From Bremerella alba (GTDB lineage Bacteria; Planctomycetota; Planctomycetia; Pirellulales; Pirellulaceae): a DNA stretch of 64,000 bases. Shown here in pieces: positions 53,702 to 64,000 of this stretch (position 1 is its first letter; each line of letters begins with the position of its first letter). The position numbers were made by a program, and so were the translations under genes. The stretch lies in the NCBI RefSeq assembly GCF_013618625.1, contig NZ_JABRWO010000005.1, forward strand, positions 226,419 to 290,418. The letters are read 5' to 3'. The notes under the pieces were generated by a model. The model was given only the letters and a program-made list of their open reading frames with translations. It searched no databases and had not been told where the DNA came from.

Positions 53702-54805
53702 TTAGGCCAATTCCATCTTGAACGGCGAGAGATTCTCGATGCCGTTCTCAGTGATCAGGTAGTCGTTTTCCAGACGCATGCCGAACTTCAGCCGGGCATC
53801 GTACAGGCCTGGTTCGCAGGTGAAGACGTCGCCGACTTGGAAGGTATCGTCCCAGTTCGAGTTCAGGTGCGGAGCTTCGTGCGGGTACAGACCAATGCCG
53901 TGTCCCAAGTGATGGGGGAACTCGCCAATGGGGGCTCCCTTGAGAATCCCTTGAACTTCCAGAAACAGCTCTTTGCAGCTCTTGCCAGGTTTCACGACCG
54001 AATCGAGGTGCGTGAAGACCTTCATGACGTGCGTCCATGCTTCTTGCTGCTCGTCGGTTGGTTTTCCGTTAACAGCAATCGCACGGCAGTTGTCGGCAAA
54101 GTAACCCCGGAAGGCCGGACCAAGATCGAGAATGTACAACTCGCCATCTTCCACGCGACGATCCCGGGCAGGGCCCCCCATCTCGCCGCTGGCATAGTCG
54201 TTGCCGGTGCCCGTTAACGCTTCGCCAAACTGGGAAACGGCGGCCGCTTGCAGTTGATTGAAGACTTCCAGTTCGTTGATCCCCGGACAGATGATCTCGC
54301 GGGCCTTTTCGTACATCTTCTCGGTGCCGCTGATGGCCATACGAATCTTGGCGATTTCGTCGGCGTCCTTCTTGCGGCGCTGGCGATAAATCTCGGGCTC
54401 GATATCGACCAGCTCGGCGCTGAACTGACTCGACACGTGAACCGGGTAGCTCGAGTACTCGACGCCCAAACGCTTGGCCGAGCCTGCTTCTCGCAAGATA
54501 TCGAGGACAACCTGGCTCGATGCGGCTCGCTGGTCGTTTCGTAGCGTCGAGAGCCACTGAGCCTCGTAGGTGCGAACGTCATCGGCAGCGGCCGAATCGG
54601 GGGCCTCGTTCGGAGCGACCAAGGCCAGGCGACCATCGGCAAACAGCACGACAGCTGGCGAAAACTTGAAATCGTAGCGAGGCCCTGCCAGCCATTGCAC
54701 GTGTTCGTTTTGCGTGACGACGATTGCGTCGAGCGAGTGGCTTTCCAAAGCGTTTAACAAGCGTTTCTGGCGACTACGGCAAGCGTCGATGTCGATTCCC
54801 AGCAT
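53702..54805 (-). CDS. M24-family Xaa-Pro peptidase
   Basis: A 367-aa Xaa-Pro aminopeptidase/dipeptidase-like enzyme. An N-terminal creatinase-like domain (residues about 1-140) is followed by the pita-bread fold with metal ligands in LYILDLGPAF (Asp), YFADNCRAI (Asp), HHLGHGIGLYPHEAP (His), VFTCEPGLY (Glu) and MRLENDYLIT (Glu). All five ligands are present. It cleaves peptide bonds next to proline in the cytoplasm. It is monocistronic. Confidence 0.9.
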   Translation of the reverse strand: MLGIDIDACRSRQKRLLNALESHSLDAIVVTQNEHVQWLAGPRYDFKFSPAVVLFADGRLALVAPNEAPDSAAADDVRTYEAQWLSTLRNDQRAASSQVVLDILREAGSAKRLGVEYSSYPVHVSSQFSAELVDIEPEIYRQRRKKDADEIAKIRMAISGTEKMYEKAREIICPGINELEVFNQLQAAAVSQFGEALTGTGNDYASGEMGGPARDRRVEDGELYILDLGPAFRGYFADNCRAIAVNGKPTDEQQEAWTHVMKVFTHLDSVVKPGKSCKELFLEVQGILKGAPIGEFPHHLGHGIGLYPHEAPHLNSNWDDTFQVGDVFTCEPGLYDARLKFGMRLENDYLITENGIENLSPFKMELA

Positions 54806-54946
54806 GACAGTGCTCCGCTACGATGATGACGGTGGGGGTAGGATTAATGCGGAGAACAACCTAACAGCCAGGCGCTATGCTGAAAAGTATGGACGCACGG
54901 CAATTTGCCCATCTTTAAGTGGCGGCATGGTTTGCAGCGCGCAAAA

Positions 54947-54978
54947 CAAGGGCCGCCCCCGGGAAGGCGCGGCCCTTG
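54947..54978 (-). terminator. Terminator of the giant cadherin-like gene
   Basis: A stem CAAGGGCCGC / GCGGCCCTTG which on the minus strand is followed by TTTTGC. It lies about 40 bases past the stop of the giant gene. Confidence 0.65.
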
Positions 54979-55015
54979 CTTGCGATCTTGATGGCTTCAC
55001 TCTCTTATCGAGCGA

Positions 55016-58000
55016 TTAACCTTCGAGATCCGAATTGAAATCCCAGTCGGCGAATAGATCGTCGACGCTGTCCGAATCTTCTTCGATGGCAAAGTAGTTG
55101 GCATCTTCGACCGAGTCGGCCAACAGCAGCGAGGAGTCTTCGACGGCCAGCGAGGAAACGACCGAGTCGACGTCTTCCATTTGCTGTTGAACTTCAGCGG
55201 ACGAGGAGGTCGTCACTCTTACACCGTTGCGAATTAGTTCGTGGTAAACCATCGGTGCGATTGCCGCTTCGTAGCCAGTACGACCACTGATGCTTTCGAC
55301 ATCGACGACTTTATCAAACACGAACGAGACCGGGTTGTGGGTCTCGACCGGGGCGATCGTTTCTTCGACGATCGACTCTGTGGTCACGGCGGCCTGAAGA
55401 GCAGCCGAACCACCGACGAGCGTCTGGCCTGCGGTGGCCGAGGCGTAAGCCGTTTCCAGGATCTGGACATCCAGAGCCGAGATCATCTTACGTTGACCTG
55501 GGTCGAGGGTGGCGTTCATCACATCGCCCATATGCTCGGTCGAGTCAAGGTGATGTGCGTAGTCGTCCAAGACAGCGACGAAGTCGGAACCGATGAAGAC
55601 CTTGTTGCCTTCATGGTCGGTGACGACGTTGTCCGAGAATCCTGCGTAGTGCGACATAAAGCCATACAAGTGACCCAGTTCGTGCAGAATGACCGTGTAC
55701 AAGTCGTACTGGCCTTCTGCCGGACCACCTTCCAGGTCAGAGCTCCAACCTAGACCGGCACCATCGTCATCGAGCGTGAGGATACCGAATTGCGGCAGGC
55801 CATTTTCGTCGAGCCCCAGAAGCTCGGCTTCACCCAGTTGGGCATCGCCGAAGTCCTTCACAACCAGCTTGACGTCGATGGGTTCTTCCCAACCTAACGC
55901 TTCTTGCCAGTCGGTGACGGCTCTGTCGAAGACATCCTGCATCGTATCAGGGCCGTTCAGCTCGACACCCTTACCAACCCACATTTGGGTGAAGGTTTCG
56001 GGGTACTGGATGCTGCTAACATTCAGCTTGGTTTTGCCGTAGTTACCGATGAACGCGGAGAAGTCTCCCAGGCCGACCTTACCGTCGTTGTCGAAGTCCA
56101 ACGCGGCCGTCATGGCGTTGTTGGCTGTCAACGTCGACTTCCCGTAAGCACTGATGAACTGGCTGAAGTCCGCGAGACCGATCTTGCCGTCGTCGTTGGC
56201 GTCGTAAGCGACCGCCCAGATATCGACATCGGCCACGTCGGTCACATCCGCGTCGACTTCGCCGATATAGCTGAGCATGACCTTCGTGTTGGTCGCTTCT
56301 AAGCCGAGCGATTCGGCCGTCAAGTCGCCACCCACCGAGACGTCGATGCCGTCGTTTGGCAGCGATTCGAGTTTGACACGACCCAGCAGGACGAACGAGC
56401 CGTTACCCAGGTCAGTCTGTTCGCTCTGGCTGCCCAGCCCGGTGATCATGCCGTTGGCATCGTCGATCGTGCCGGTACGGTTTACGTTCATCGACGAGGC
56501 GTATTCAATTTCGGTAGCCGTGAACAGGCTGGTGTCGTAGCCCAGGTCCAGCGAACCACCGTAAACGCCGGCTGCATCGGCCGTGTTGCCCCAAACTTCG
56601 ACCCACAGCGAGTCCCATTCCGAGGCCCAGTCGGCACTATCCGGCAGTTCGGCCACCTGACCACTGGCATCGATGCCGGTGCGGTTCTTGTTGACGGTCA
56701 CAAAGATACCGGAACCATCTTCCAGAGGCTGTCCATCTTTGGCGAAGACCGTCCCTTGCAGAGGCACAGCACCACCGGCCGCGGCTACAATCGTACCCTC
56801 GAAGTTCAGGTTGATTCCTACCATCGAACCACTGATATCGAAGGTGTTCTGAATCAAGCGGTTGAGGTCCAAGGTGAGGATATAACCACCGAGGCCATCC
56901 CCTTCGATGCTCGAGGCTTCCGCCCCGTTTGCACCCAAGGCAATGCCACCCAGGAATTCTCGCTCGGCGGCAAATGCACCACCACCATTTACTGCGGTTT
57001 TGGTTTGCACATCGACGAAGCCGGTGGCGATGTCGATTCCGAAGGAGGAGGAATCAAAACCGACATTTCCGGTATAGGCATTTCCAGAAAGCACGACTTC
57101 GGGACTACCGGCGATGCGGATCACCGTTTCGCGAACCGCGACAAAGTGGTCGGTCTCGACCGAAGCTCCGCCCACATTGATCGTTTCATGAGCTTCCAAA
57201 CCGAAGTTAGCGGAACTGTCTCCATTGATCTCCGGGTTACCGCCGAGTTCGTCAGGTTCGCCCGGCGTGTACGAGCCCTCTTCGGTCAGGATCAATTCGG
57301 TACCAATGATCTCGAACGAGTCGGGATCCATTTCGTCGCCACTAAACAGGACGAAGATATTTCCGGTAAAGCTAGTTACGTTTCCGACACCATTGCCACC
57401 TTGCCCCAGGGCTTCCAGGCCGCCGATGGTGCTGGCACCTTGACCGAGGATAATAGCCGAACTATCGGCGGAAGAGATGGTGAACTTCTCGGCATCGACG
57501 ATCTCAACCGATGTGTTTTCGATGGTGATCTGCGAGGTGTTGATTACGGCCCTGATCTCATCGCTGCGTGGAAGATCGGTCTCGGGGTCCCCCCCTACCA
57601 GAACGTCCTCTTCGTCGGCAGGGTTCAGGGTTATCGTTGTTTCGCTGTCGTTGAAGTCGATCGATACCAAATCGGTAACACTCTCGATATCAACACCGGC
57701 TTTGGCTTGCAGTTCCAGATAACCCAAACGTACATAACTTCCTTTACCACCGATGGAGCCGAACCCAGGGACCGGCGGTTCAAGGTCAAGCGGGTCGGCC
57801 GAACCAAAGAAGGCGTTGAAGTTGTCGACCGAGCCGTCGGCCCAGATGACAGGTTCACTACCTTCGCCCAGGGCCTTGCCAGGGGCGATAATGTCGATCA
57901 CATTGACCAGGTCATCGCGGTAGTCCAGCCCCAGAATAGCAAGTCGGAACCCTTCAATCCAGGCGTTGCCGGCCTGAACGTCGTCTTCGCCAACCAGGGT

Positions 58001-61000
58001 GGTACCCCAGATTTCGACGAAGAAGGTTTGTTCGTCGGCGAAGCGATCGGTTGCCTGAGGCAGTCCGGCGGGGGCGACCCCGTCAAATCCCTGGGTGCTG
58101 TCCTGAGTAAGGTTGAGCACAGGAATGATCTGGAAGTCGACCGCCTTTTCGTTGGTGACCGAGATGTTCACCAAAAGCGGTGTGTCTGCGACCAAGGCGT
58201 CCAAGGTGTCTTCGGTGGCGACCAGTTCCACGTCGACAGGGGCACGATCTTGACCGACGCCGAAGTATTCAAACTCGACGACGAGTTGCCCTGCACCATT
58301 GTCGAACGACACGCTAACGATGTGACCGCCGGCGGTCACCGCCGCTTCGTTGTTCACCTCAAGCAAGACATTACTGCCTTCAGGGTCGGTGAAGAAGCTG
58401 GCAACGTCGATGTCGAAGCGTCGCACAAAGGTCGCACCGGGAACACCATCGGCAATCTCTTGCGCGGTCAGGTCCGATTCATCGACCGTTGCCAGGTCGA
58501 AGTCCATGCCGACCAGGACGGGAGCTTCGTTGACATCACCCACGTCGATGGTGAACGACTTTGAGTCGAACAGTTGGTTCATTCCAGGCGTTGGGCCGCC
58601 GTTGTCGGTCACTTTGATTTCGAGCGTATAAACCTCAGCGTTCTCGAAGTCGATCGTGGTGTTGTCCTCGATGGTGATGTTGCCGTTGCTATCGATGGCA
58701 AACACGCCGTTGGGATCACCACCGACAATTTGGAAGGTGAACGAATCGCCCGTATCGGGATCACTGACCGCGACGGTACCCACGGCGGTTCCATCCACGG
58801 CATCTTCGGCGATGCTGAATGGGCCAGGGTTGTTGTCAATGACAGGGGCTTCGTTGACGTCGTTGATGTTCACCGTGATCGTCATCGGCGTCATGTTCAT
58901 CGCTTCATCGATGGCGAACACCGTGAAGACGATTTCGGAGTTGGACTCGAAGTTGAGGGCTGCGTTATTGTCGATGCGGATATCGCCTGTAATTTCGTCG
59001 ATCACGAAAGTATTCGATGGATCGTCGATGTCATAGGTAACGTCTTCACCCTCATCGTCGCTTGCGGAAACGGACTGCACGATCGTGTTGTCGGCTACCG
59101 TGTTTTCATCGAGCGAGAAATCGTAGTCGACTTCGTCGAAGGTGGCCGGTGGGTTCTGGAAGACGCGGATCGTCAGCTCGAACGGATCGAACAAGAGGTC
59201 CCCATCCGATTCCAGACCTGGCTGATCGGCGTAATTAAACGTCAGCGTGAAGAAGCGTTCCTGATTCGAGAAACCTGCGTCGGGAACGTTCTGGATCAGC
59301 GAGATGGTGCCATCGGGGCTAAGCGAGAAGTAGTCAGAGCCGGTGCCACCCATGGCGACCTGCGAGTACACAATCGCGTCACCCTCTGGATCAACCGCGG
59401 TCAAGACTTCCGAGATGTTGCCCAGATCGATCGGTGTTGCAACATAATCGTCGTCGACATCCGCAAACGAGATCTCAAAGGGATCGGTCGGCGTGTCGTA
59501 GATCGGCAGTTCGTTGAGGGGGTTGATGGCGATCTCGATGTCGCCGGTGACAGTGCTGTTCGCTTCGCTTTGACCGTCATTGGCAGTGATCGTCAGCGTG
59601 ATGCTGTCGGGATCGATGCCTTCGACGTCGAGTAGCTGAGCCATGTCTACGACGATTTCACCGTTGACGATGTCGAACGCACCGGTGACATCGACCGAAG
59701 TCCCGGATACGACAGCCGCATCGATCGTGTAGGTGAGATTTGACGCGGCATCGACATCTTCAAACGCCCCGCTAAGGTCATAAACCACGTCGCCGGATGA
59801 GGCACCAAGCGAGCCGGTTTTGGTTTCGACGAATTCATTGACATTCACACCGACCGGGGCAGTGAACGTCGGACTATTGTTTTCGTCGGTCACCGTGATG
59901 GTGATCGTTTTGGTGCTGAAACGTCCCTCGCTGTCGGTGACGACCAGGTCGATATCAAAGACACCGCCGGTCGCACCAAGTGCGTTCACATTGTCGAACG
60001 TGAGGCCCGCTGCATTGGCGACGACCAACTCGTAGACGTCGTCGTTCAGGTCGGCAGTGCCCATGTCATCGACCAGGGCCAACTCGAACAGGTCGACCAA
60101 ATCCTGGCCCGAATTCGCGTCGCTTACTTCCAGCGAGAAAGTGAATTGGTCGTTTTCTACGTCGGTTGCTGTCAGAATGACTGCAGGCGTGAGGCTGGCC
60201 CCATCGATGATGCTGCCAGCGACGTTTTCTTCAATGGTGAATGCCGCGTCGGTTGGCGTTGTGAAGACAGGGGCTTCGTTGTCGGCCACGGTCAAATTAA
60301 GGGTGAAAGGTCCCTTGTTGAGCACGTCATCGGTAAGCAGCGTGTTATCGTCATCGAACGTGAACGTAATGGAAAACGTACCCTCGCCGTCTACGCCAAG
60401 ATCTGACGAGGTAAGCTCTTTCAAAAGCGTAATCGTGCCATCGGCGTTCAACTGGAAGAAGTCCTCGTCATCCTGAGCAATGGAGTAGGTGAGCATGTCA
60501 CCTTCCGGATCGATCAGGCCGATATCGAGACTGAATCCTGAGACATCGCTCGGGTCGTCGACATCCAGCAGCGAAATCGTGGGCAGCGAAACGGTACCGC
60601 CGGGAATCACTGGCAGTTCGTTCAGGTTGATAACTTCGATGTCGATGTCCTGCTGAGCAGACAACATCCCGGTGCCGTCGTCGGTAGCGACGATGGTCAG
60701 TGTGTAGCTATTGAGCGTAGGATCCTCGAAGTTCAGCTTCGTCGAGTCGGCAACGACGATGTTGTCTCCGTCGATGGCAAACGCCCCATTCCCATTTCCA
60801 CCGTCGATGGTGAAAGTGAGCGTGTCCAAATCTTCGTCGGTGAAGTAGTCGGTCAGGTCGGCCACAATGGAACCATCGGTGGTTACGGCCGTCGCTGCGG
60901 AGGCGTTTTCATTGATCTGCAGCGTAGGAGCCACAACGACCACCGGGGCATCGTTCACGTCGGTGACGTTGATGGTCAGGGTAAAGCTGTCAGTCAACTG

Positions 61001-63661
61001 CGTACCGACTTCCCCCAGGCCGTTGCCGTCGAGGTTATCGGTAACTTGGATGTTCAGCTCGAAGGAAGTCGTGCCCCCTTCAAAGTTAAGTGCGGCCTGA
61101 TCACTGACAGTGACTTCGCCGGTGGCACTATTAATTTCAAAGACAGTCTGGCCTGAACCACCGGTAATTTCAAACAAAAACGGAGGATCGTCTTCGTCCA
61201 CGTCGGTTGCGGTTACCGTCGCAACGAGTGTTCCATTGGCAGTGTTTTCCGCGACATCAACCGTAGCATCACTGGTAATGACCGGTGCTTCATTGACATC
61301 GATCAAATTCACGGTGACCATCTGGGGCACCGAGTTTACGCCCCCGACTTCGCCGTTGCCATCACCGTCGAGTTTATCAGTGGCGGTGATTTCGAGGGTG
61401 TAGGAGCTCGTGGTTTCATAGTCAAGCAAGGCCCCTGCCTTAACGGTAACGATCCCGGAGGTGGCATCGATATCGAACAGCGCCGCGCCGTTGCCGCCGG
61501 TGATCGAGTAGGTCAGGTTCGTCCCTTGATCGTCGGCATCCTCATCGGTTGCAACAATCGGACCACCGGTTAGCTCTACGCCGTCCGCCGAGTTTTCTTC
61601 AATGGTTAGCGTGTACGAGTCTTCGTCGAAGACGGGCGCTTCGTTGACATCGCTCAGGTTGATCGTGATGTTCTGGGTGGTCACCAGTCCTGCACCACCG
61701 AGGCCATCTCCCTTGCTGTCGGTGACCTGAATTTCAACGGTGAAGGTACTCTTCGTTTCGAAGTCTAGATTCGAAGAATCGGCAACCGTGATCTTCCCGG
61801 TGCTGGCATCAATGGCGAACGTGCCTTCGTAGCCTGCGTCGATGCCGGTGATGGCATAGGTCAGGATATCGGTCGCGCCATCATTCGAATCAGCCGTTAC
61901 GTCGCCAACATCAGCGTCCGTCGCTAAGTTTTCTTCGATTGTGAAGATGCTCTGCTCGATGCTCGGCGGGGTGTTGCGGAAGACGGTAAACGGAGTGGGC
62001 GTCGAGCTGTTGCCGGCCGCATCGGTCGCCACGAAGGTGAAATCATTTTCGCCGAGGTCCAACGCGATGTTGTCACCTACCTCGAAAGTGAAGTCGCCGG
62101 ACCCGTCGGCGGTCGTCGTCCCAACGACGACCGAATTGTTATCGAGAATCTCTACGGTCGCCAAGCCTTCGGTCGTTCCGCTGAAGGTCGCTTGAACTTG
62201 ATCGGTAAGATTGTTGTTTCCGGTCTTGTTATCTAATTCGACGGCTCCGACATCCGCCGGAGCGATGGTATCGATCACGATCGACAAGGCAGTCGATGCG
62301 ACGCTGGTGTTGCCTGCGATATCGGTGGCCGTGGTGGTGATATCGTGCGCACCTTCGGACAGGCCGGTCGCCGGTGTGAGCGTAGCCACGCCAGAAGCAT
62401 CGGCCACGACCGATCCTAAGACACCATCATTACTCGACGAGAAGGTCACGGTGGAACCAACTTCTGCCGTGACCGTGAAAGTTGGCGTGGTGACGTTGGT
62501 CAGATCGTCGACATCGGAATCGCCTGAGTCATCTGCGGCGGCCATATCAACGCCGGTTGGTGCGATCGGTGCTGTGTCGTCAAACTCGAAGACCAACTCA
62601 AACGGCGTCACGCTGACGTTACCCAGTTCGTCCTCGGTGGTGATTTCCAGCGTGTAGCTACCGGAATTAAGCACCGTGCCGGTACCGAGCAGGTCATCCA
62701 GGTCATCAATATCAAGTGTGAACGTGATCTCGCTGTCGGTCTGAGTCAGGCTCGAAATGCTAGGCGGGCTTACCGTGTTGGCCAGATCAATGCTGCCGCC
62801 GGTGCCATTTTGAATGGAAACTTGTGCCGAAACGATGGTGCTGAAATCGGTGATCGTCCCGCTGATGCCGGTCGTGTCGCTGGTAATATTGTCGCTCGTC
62901 GAGCTGCCGGTATCGACAACCACAGCCGCTTCGACCGCAGGAGCTTCATTGTCGCCGATCAAGTCGAGAATGACCGGAGCGTTGCCCATGTTCGATTCAA
63001 CGTAACCAACCTCGTAACCATCGACCTGGCCGTTCAGGTTGGCGTCGTAGGCAACGTTGTACTGCGACTCGTTAAAGTTGATGCCGTAGACCGATTGGAA
63101 GTAGGCGGCTGTGTTATGATTGCCAGCACCGCGTGCTTGCAGCTCAGCGGCAACGGCTCGCATGTACTCGTTTTCAGAAACGCCACCGTCCGCATCCGTG
63201 GAGCCGAAGAGCATCACTTCGGCTAAGAATCCACCAGAGCCCGAAGTGCCCCCCACTTCGATCGTAAAGTTCGACCCGCCGGATACCTCAAACATTACGA
63301 CACTGTCCAGGCTTCCATTGGCATCGGCCATGGTCTGCATCAGCGGCACATGATTGGCCGGATTGTTGCGGTCGGTGTCCTGAATGAACACGAGCGGAAT
63401 CGCTGGGTCCAGGTTGCCGCCGGTGCCTTGGATTCGAAGGGCAACGATAGCAGTGCCGGAAGCAGGGTCGACTTCCAGCTGCAGATCTCGCTTTTCGCCC
63501 GGCGATCCGATTTCAAGGTTGTCTACGAAGTCGAGAGTGTTCGCAGCGAGCAGGTCGCGAATCTCAAGACTTTCCAGCCGCATGTTGCGAGAACCGCGAA
63601 CAGCTTTACGCGGATTTTTGGAAGCGGAGGAGTGATTACGAACAAGAGTAGTGTTTTTCAT
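55016..63661 (-). CDS. Giant surface protein: cadherin-like, cohesin/dockerin-like, matrixin-type protease end
   Basis: About 2881 aa from ATG 63661; TTG 63673 would add four residues. The basic N-terminus and RLESLEIRDLLAA form the extended planctomycete export signal. A dockerin-like EF-hand (AYDANLNGQVDGYEV) follows near 215. Ig-like modules and many cadherin-like repeats (about residues 560-1700; motifs such as FAIDASTGKITVADS and LNFES) make up the bulk. Two cohesin-like domains follow (about 1750 and 2300). Then come two dockerin-like EF-hands (YDANDDGKIGLADFSQF and FDNDGKVGLGDFSAF, near 2470-2530). Near the C-terminus HELGHLYGFMSH (55649-55684) is a full HExxHxxGxxH zinc site, and GDVMNATLDPGQRKMI supplies a matrixin-like Met-turn. 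It is probably a surface adhesin with a protease domain. The tail is acidic. Confidence 0.88.
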   Translation of the reverse strand: MKNTTLVRNHSSASKNPRKAVRGSRNMRLESLEIRDLLAANTLDFVDNLEIGSPGEKRDLQLEVDPASGTAIVALRIQGTGGNLDPAIPLVFIQDTDRNNPANHVPLMQTMADANGSLDSVVMFEVSGGSNFTIEVGGTSGSGGFLAEVMLFGSTDADGGVSENEYMRAVAAELQARGAGNHNTAAYFQSVYGINFNESQYNVAYDANLNGQVDGYEVGYVESNMGNAPVILDLIGDNEAPAVEAAVVVDTGSSTSDNITSDTTGISGTITDFSTIVSAQVSIQNGTGGSIDLANTVSPPSISSLTQTDSEITFTLDIDDLDDLLGTGTVLNSGSYTLEITTEDELGNVSVTPFELVFEFDDTAPIAPTGVDMAAADDSGDSDVDDLTNVTTPTFTVTAEVGSTVTFSSSNDGVLGSVVADASGVATLTPATGLSEGAHDITTTATDIAGNTSVASTALSIVIDTIAPADVGAVELDNKTGNNNLTDQVQATFSGTTEGLATVEILDNNSVVVGTTTADGSGDFTFEVGDNIALDLGENDFTFVATDAAGNSSTPTPFTVFRNTPPSIEQSIFTIEENLATDADVGDVTADSNDGATDILTYAITGIDAGYEGTFAIDASTGKITVADSSNLDFETKSTFTVEIQVTDSKGDGLGGAGLVTTQNITINLSDVNEAPVFDEDSYTLTIEENSADGVELTGGPIVATDEDADDQGTNLTYSITGGNGAALFDIDATSGIVTVKAGALLDYETTSSYTLEITATDKLDGDGNGEVGGVNSVPQMVTVNLIDVNEAPVITSDATVDVAENTANGTLVATVTATDVDEDDPPFLFEITGGSGQTVFEINSATGEVTVSDQAALNFEGGTTSFELNIQVTDNLDGNGLGEVGTQLTDSFTLTINVTDVNDAPVVVVAPTLQINENASAATAVTTDGSIVADLTDYFTDEDLDTLTFTIDGGNGNGAFAIDGDNIVVADSTKLNFEDPTLNSYTLTIVATDDGTGMLSAQQDIDIEVINLNELPVIPGGTVSLPTISLLDVDDPSDVSGFSLDIGLIDPEGDMLTYSIAQDDEDFFQLNADGTITLLKELTSSDLGVDGEGTFSITFTFDDDNTLLTDDVLNKGPFTLNLTVADNEAPVFTTPTDAAFTIEENVAGSIIDGASLTPAVILTATDVENDQFTFSLEVSDANSGQDLVDLFELALVDDMGTADLNDDVYELVVANAAGLTFDNVNALGATGGVFDIDLVVTDSEGRFSTKTITITVTDENNSPTFTAPVGVNVNEFVETKTGSLGASSGDVVYDLSGAFEDVDAASNLTYTIDAAVVSGTSVDVTGAFDIVNGEIVVDMAQLLDVEGIDPDSITLTITANDGQSEANSTVTGDIEIAINPLNELPIYDTPTDPFEISFADVDDDYVATPIDLGNISEVLTAVDPEGDAIVYSQVAMGGTGSDYFSLSPDGTISLIQNVPDAGFSNQERFFTLTFNYADQPGLESDGDLLFDPFELTIRVFQNPPATFDEVDYDFSLDENTVADNTIVQSVSASDDEGEDVTYDIDDPSNTFVIDEITGDIRIDNNAALNFESNSEIVFTVFAIDEAMNMTPMTITVNINDVNEAPVIDNNPGPFSIAEDAVDGTAVGTVAVSDPDTGDSFTFQIVGGDPNGVFAIDSNGNITIEDNTTIDFENAEVYTLEIKVTDNGGPTPGMNQLFDSKSFTIDVGDVNEAPVLVGMDFDLATVDESDLTAQEIADGVPGATFVRRFDIDVASFFTDPEGSNVLLEVNNEAAVTAGGHIVSVSFDNGAGQLVVEFEYFGVGQDRAPVDVELVATEDTLDALVADTPLLVNISVTNEKAVDFQIIPVLNLTQDSTQGFDGVAPAGLPQATDRFADEQTFFVEIWGTTLVGEDDVQAGNAWIEGFRLAILGLDYRDDLVNVIDIIAPGKALGEGSEPVIWADGSVDNFNAFFGSADPLDLEPPVPGFGSIGGKGSYVRLGYLELQAKAGVDIESVTDLVSIDFNDSETTITLNPADEEDVLVGGDPETDLPRSDEIRAVINTSQITIENTSVEIVDAEKFTISSADSSAIILGQGASTIGGLEALGQGGNGVGNVTSFTGNIFVLFSGDEMDPDSFEIIGTELILTEEGSYTPGEPDELGGNPEINGDSSANFGLEAHETINVGGASVETDHFVAVRETVIRIAGSPEVVLSGNAYTGNVGFDSSSFGIDIATGFVDVQTKTAVNGGGAFAAEREFLGGIALGANGAEASSIEGDGLGGYILTLDLNRLIQNTFDISGSMVGINLNFEGTIVAAAGGAVPLQGTVFAKDGQPLEDGSGIFVTVNKNRTGIDASGQVAELPDSADWASEWDSLWVEVWGNTADAAGVYGGSLDLGYDTSLFTATEIEYASSMNVNRTGTIDDANGMITGLGSQSEQTDLGNGSFVLLGRVKLESLPNDGIDVSVGGDLTAESLGLEATNTKVMLSYIGEVDADVTDVADVDIWAVAYDANDDGKIGLADFSQFISAYGKSTLTANNAMTAALDFDNDGKVGLGDFSAFIGNYGKTKLNVSSIQYPETFTQMWVGKGVELNGPDTMQDVFDRAVTDWQEALGWEEPIDVKLVVKDFGDAQLGEAELLGLDENGLPQFGILTLDDDGAGLGWSSDLEGGPAEGQYDLYTVILHELGHLYGFMSHYAGFSDNVVTDHEGNKVFIGSDFVAVLDDYAHHLDSTEHMGDVMNATLDPGQRKMISALDVQILETAYASATAGQTLVGGSAALQAAVTTESIVEETIAPVETHNPVSFVFDKVVDVESISGRTGYEAAIAPMVYHELIRNGVRVTTSSSAEVQQQMEDVDSVVSSLAVEDSSLLLADSVEDANYFAIEEDSDSVDDLFADWDFNSDLEG

Positions 63662-64000
63662 ACTTTGCACCAACGGCCAATCAAAGTTCCCGGGGAATGG
63701 TCGGTTTGCAGTCTAAGTGGAGAGTGGGGCATACGAAGACTAGGAAGAGGGGGGTAAGCCTAGCCTTGAAACTCCGTGTTCTGAACAGACAGTCCACCTG
63801 GATTAGAGAGGACTGCCCGGATCAGGTAGTTCCATTAAAATCAGGGGTTGTATCAATTTCAATCAATTACTAGGAATCTAATTGCCCATTCTTGGTATTT
63901 TACCTAGGCGGCGCATTATTTCTGACCTATGCGACCAACTAGCTTTCAGGCGAATCGCCTTCTGAACCGGTAAATTCTTCTGTAACCCACTATATAGCCA
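63662..64000. other. Upstream region of the giant cadherin-like gene
   Basis: 339 bases without a supported gene. It should contain the promoter of the minus-strand giant gene. No ribosome site is clear before ATG 63661. The segment 63830-63930 is AT-rich. Nothing else was seen before the window ends. Confidence 0.4.

Noticed and set aside
56756-58564. A 602-codon plus-strand frame inside the giant minus-strand gene
   Set aside because: It mirrors the codon pattern of the giant gene, has no recognisable domain and no ribosome site; a shadow frame.

Overview
The window looks like chromosomal DNA of a planctomycete, probably a Pirellulales member related to Blastopirellula/Bremerella. The signs are a sulfatase with a signal anchor, giant cadherin- and Ig-rich surface proteins, an SHD1-domain protein, a Ser/Thr kinase behind an N-terminal membrane domain, and the export signature RLESLEIRDLLAA on the 2.9 kaa surface protein. 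No database search was possible, so the taxon and all family names rest on motif recognition.

Region 1 (1-19951) is an RHS polymorphic-toxin-like locus. A giant surface protein, open at the window's left edge, carries PPC, choice-of-anchor and VWA domains, 18 Ig-like repeats and a long RHS/YD shell, and ends in a variable tip with a candidate immunity gene. It is followed by a displaced RHS end with a different tip (HETTH zinc-peptidase motif) and a second candidate immunity gene. Last comes a third RHS scrap, cut off by an ISAs1-type element that is itself interrupted by an IS200-type element.

Region 2 (20007-21562) has two overlapping minus-strand genes, a polysaccharide pyruvyl transferase-like protein and an F420-hydrogenase beta-subunit-like protein, a pairing suggestive of surface glycan modification.

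Region 3 (21757-33513) is an accessory island. A large serine recombinase leads a minus-strand gene train: a 53-aa protein, Ycf35/DUF1257, DUF2997, a TOPRIM protein, a Ycf46-like AAA ATPase, a 313-aa protein and three small proteins, closed by a strong terminator. Beyond it lie an unrecognised 493-aa gene, an excisionase-like HTH gene and two tandem tyrosine recombinases, one with an in-frame amber codon. The Ycf35-DUF2997-TOPRIM-Ycf46 set is the best candidate here for an undescribed system.

Region 4 (33639-54805) is core-like: sulfatase, typA, a zinc-ribbon metallopeptidase, a DUF4261 protein, a PSP1 protein, bioB, a secreted beta-propeller, leuC-leuD, a membrane Ser/Thr kinase, a nucleotide-sugar dehydrogenase, an SHD1 protein, a KAS III-like enzyme, YqgE/AlgH and an M24 peptidase. 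Several gaps hold large perfect palindromes.

Region 5 (55016-63661) encodes a second giant surface protein with cadherin-like repeats, cohesin-like and dockerin-like modules and a C-terminal matrixin-type zinc protease motif. The last 340 bases are its upstream region.
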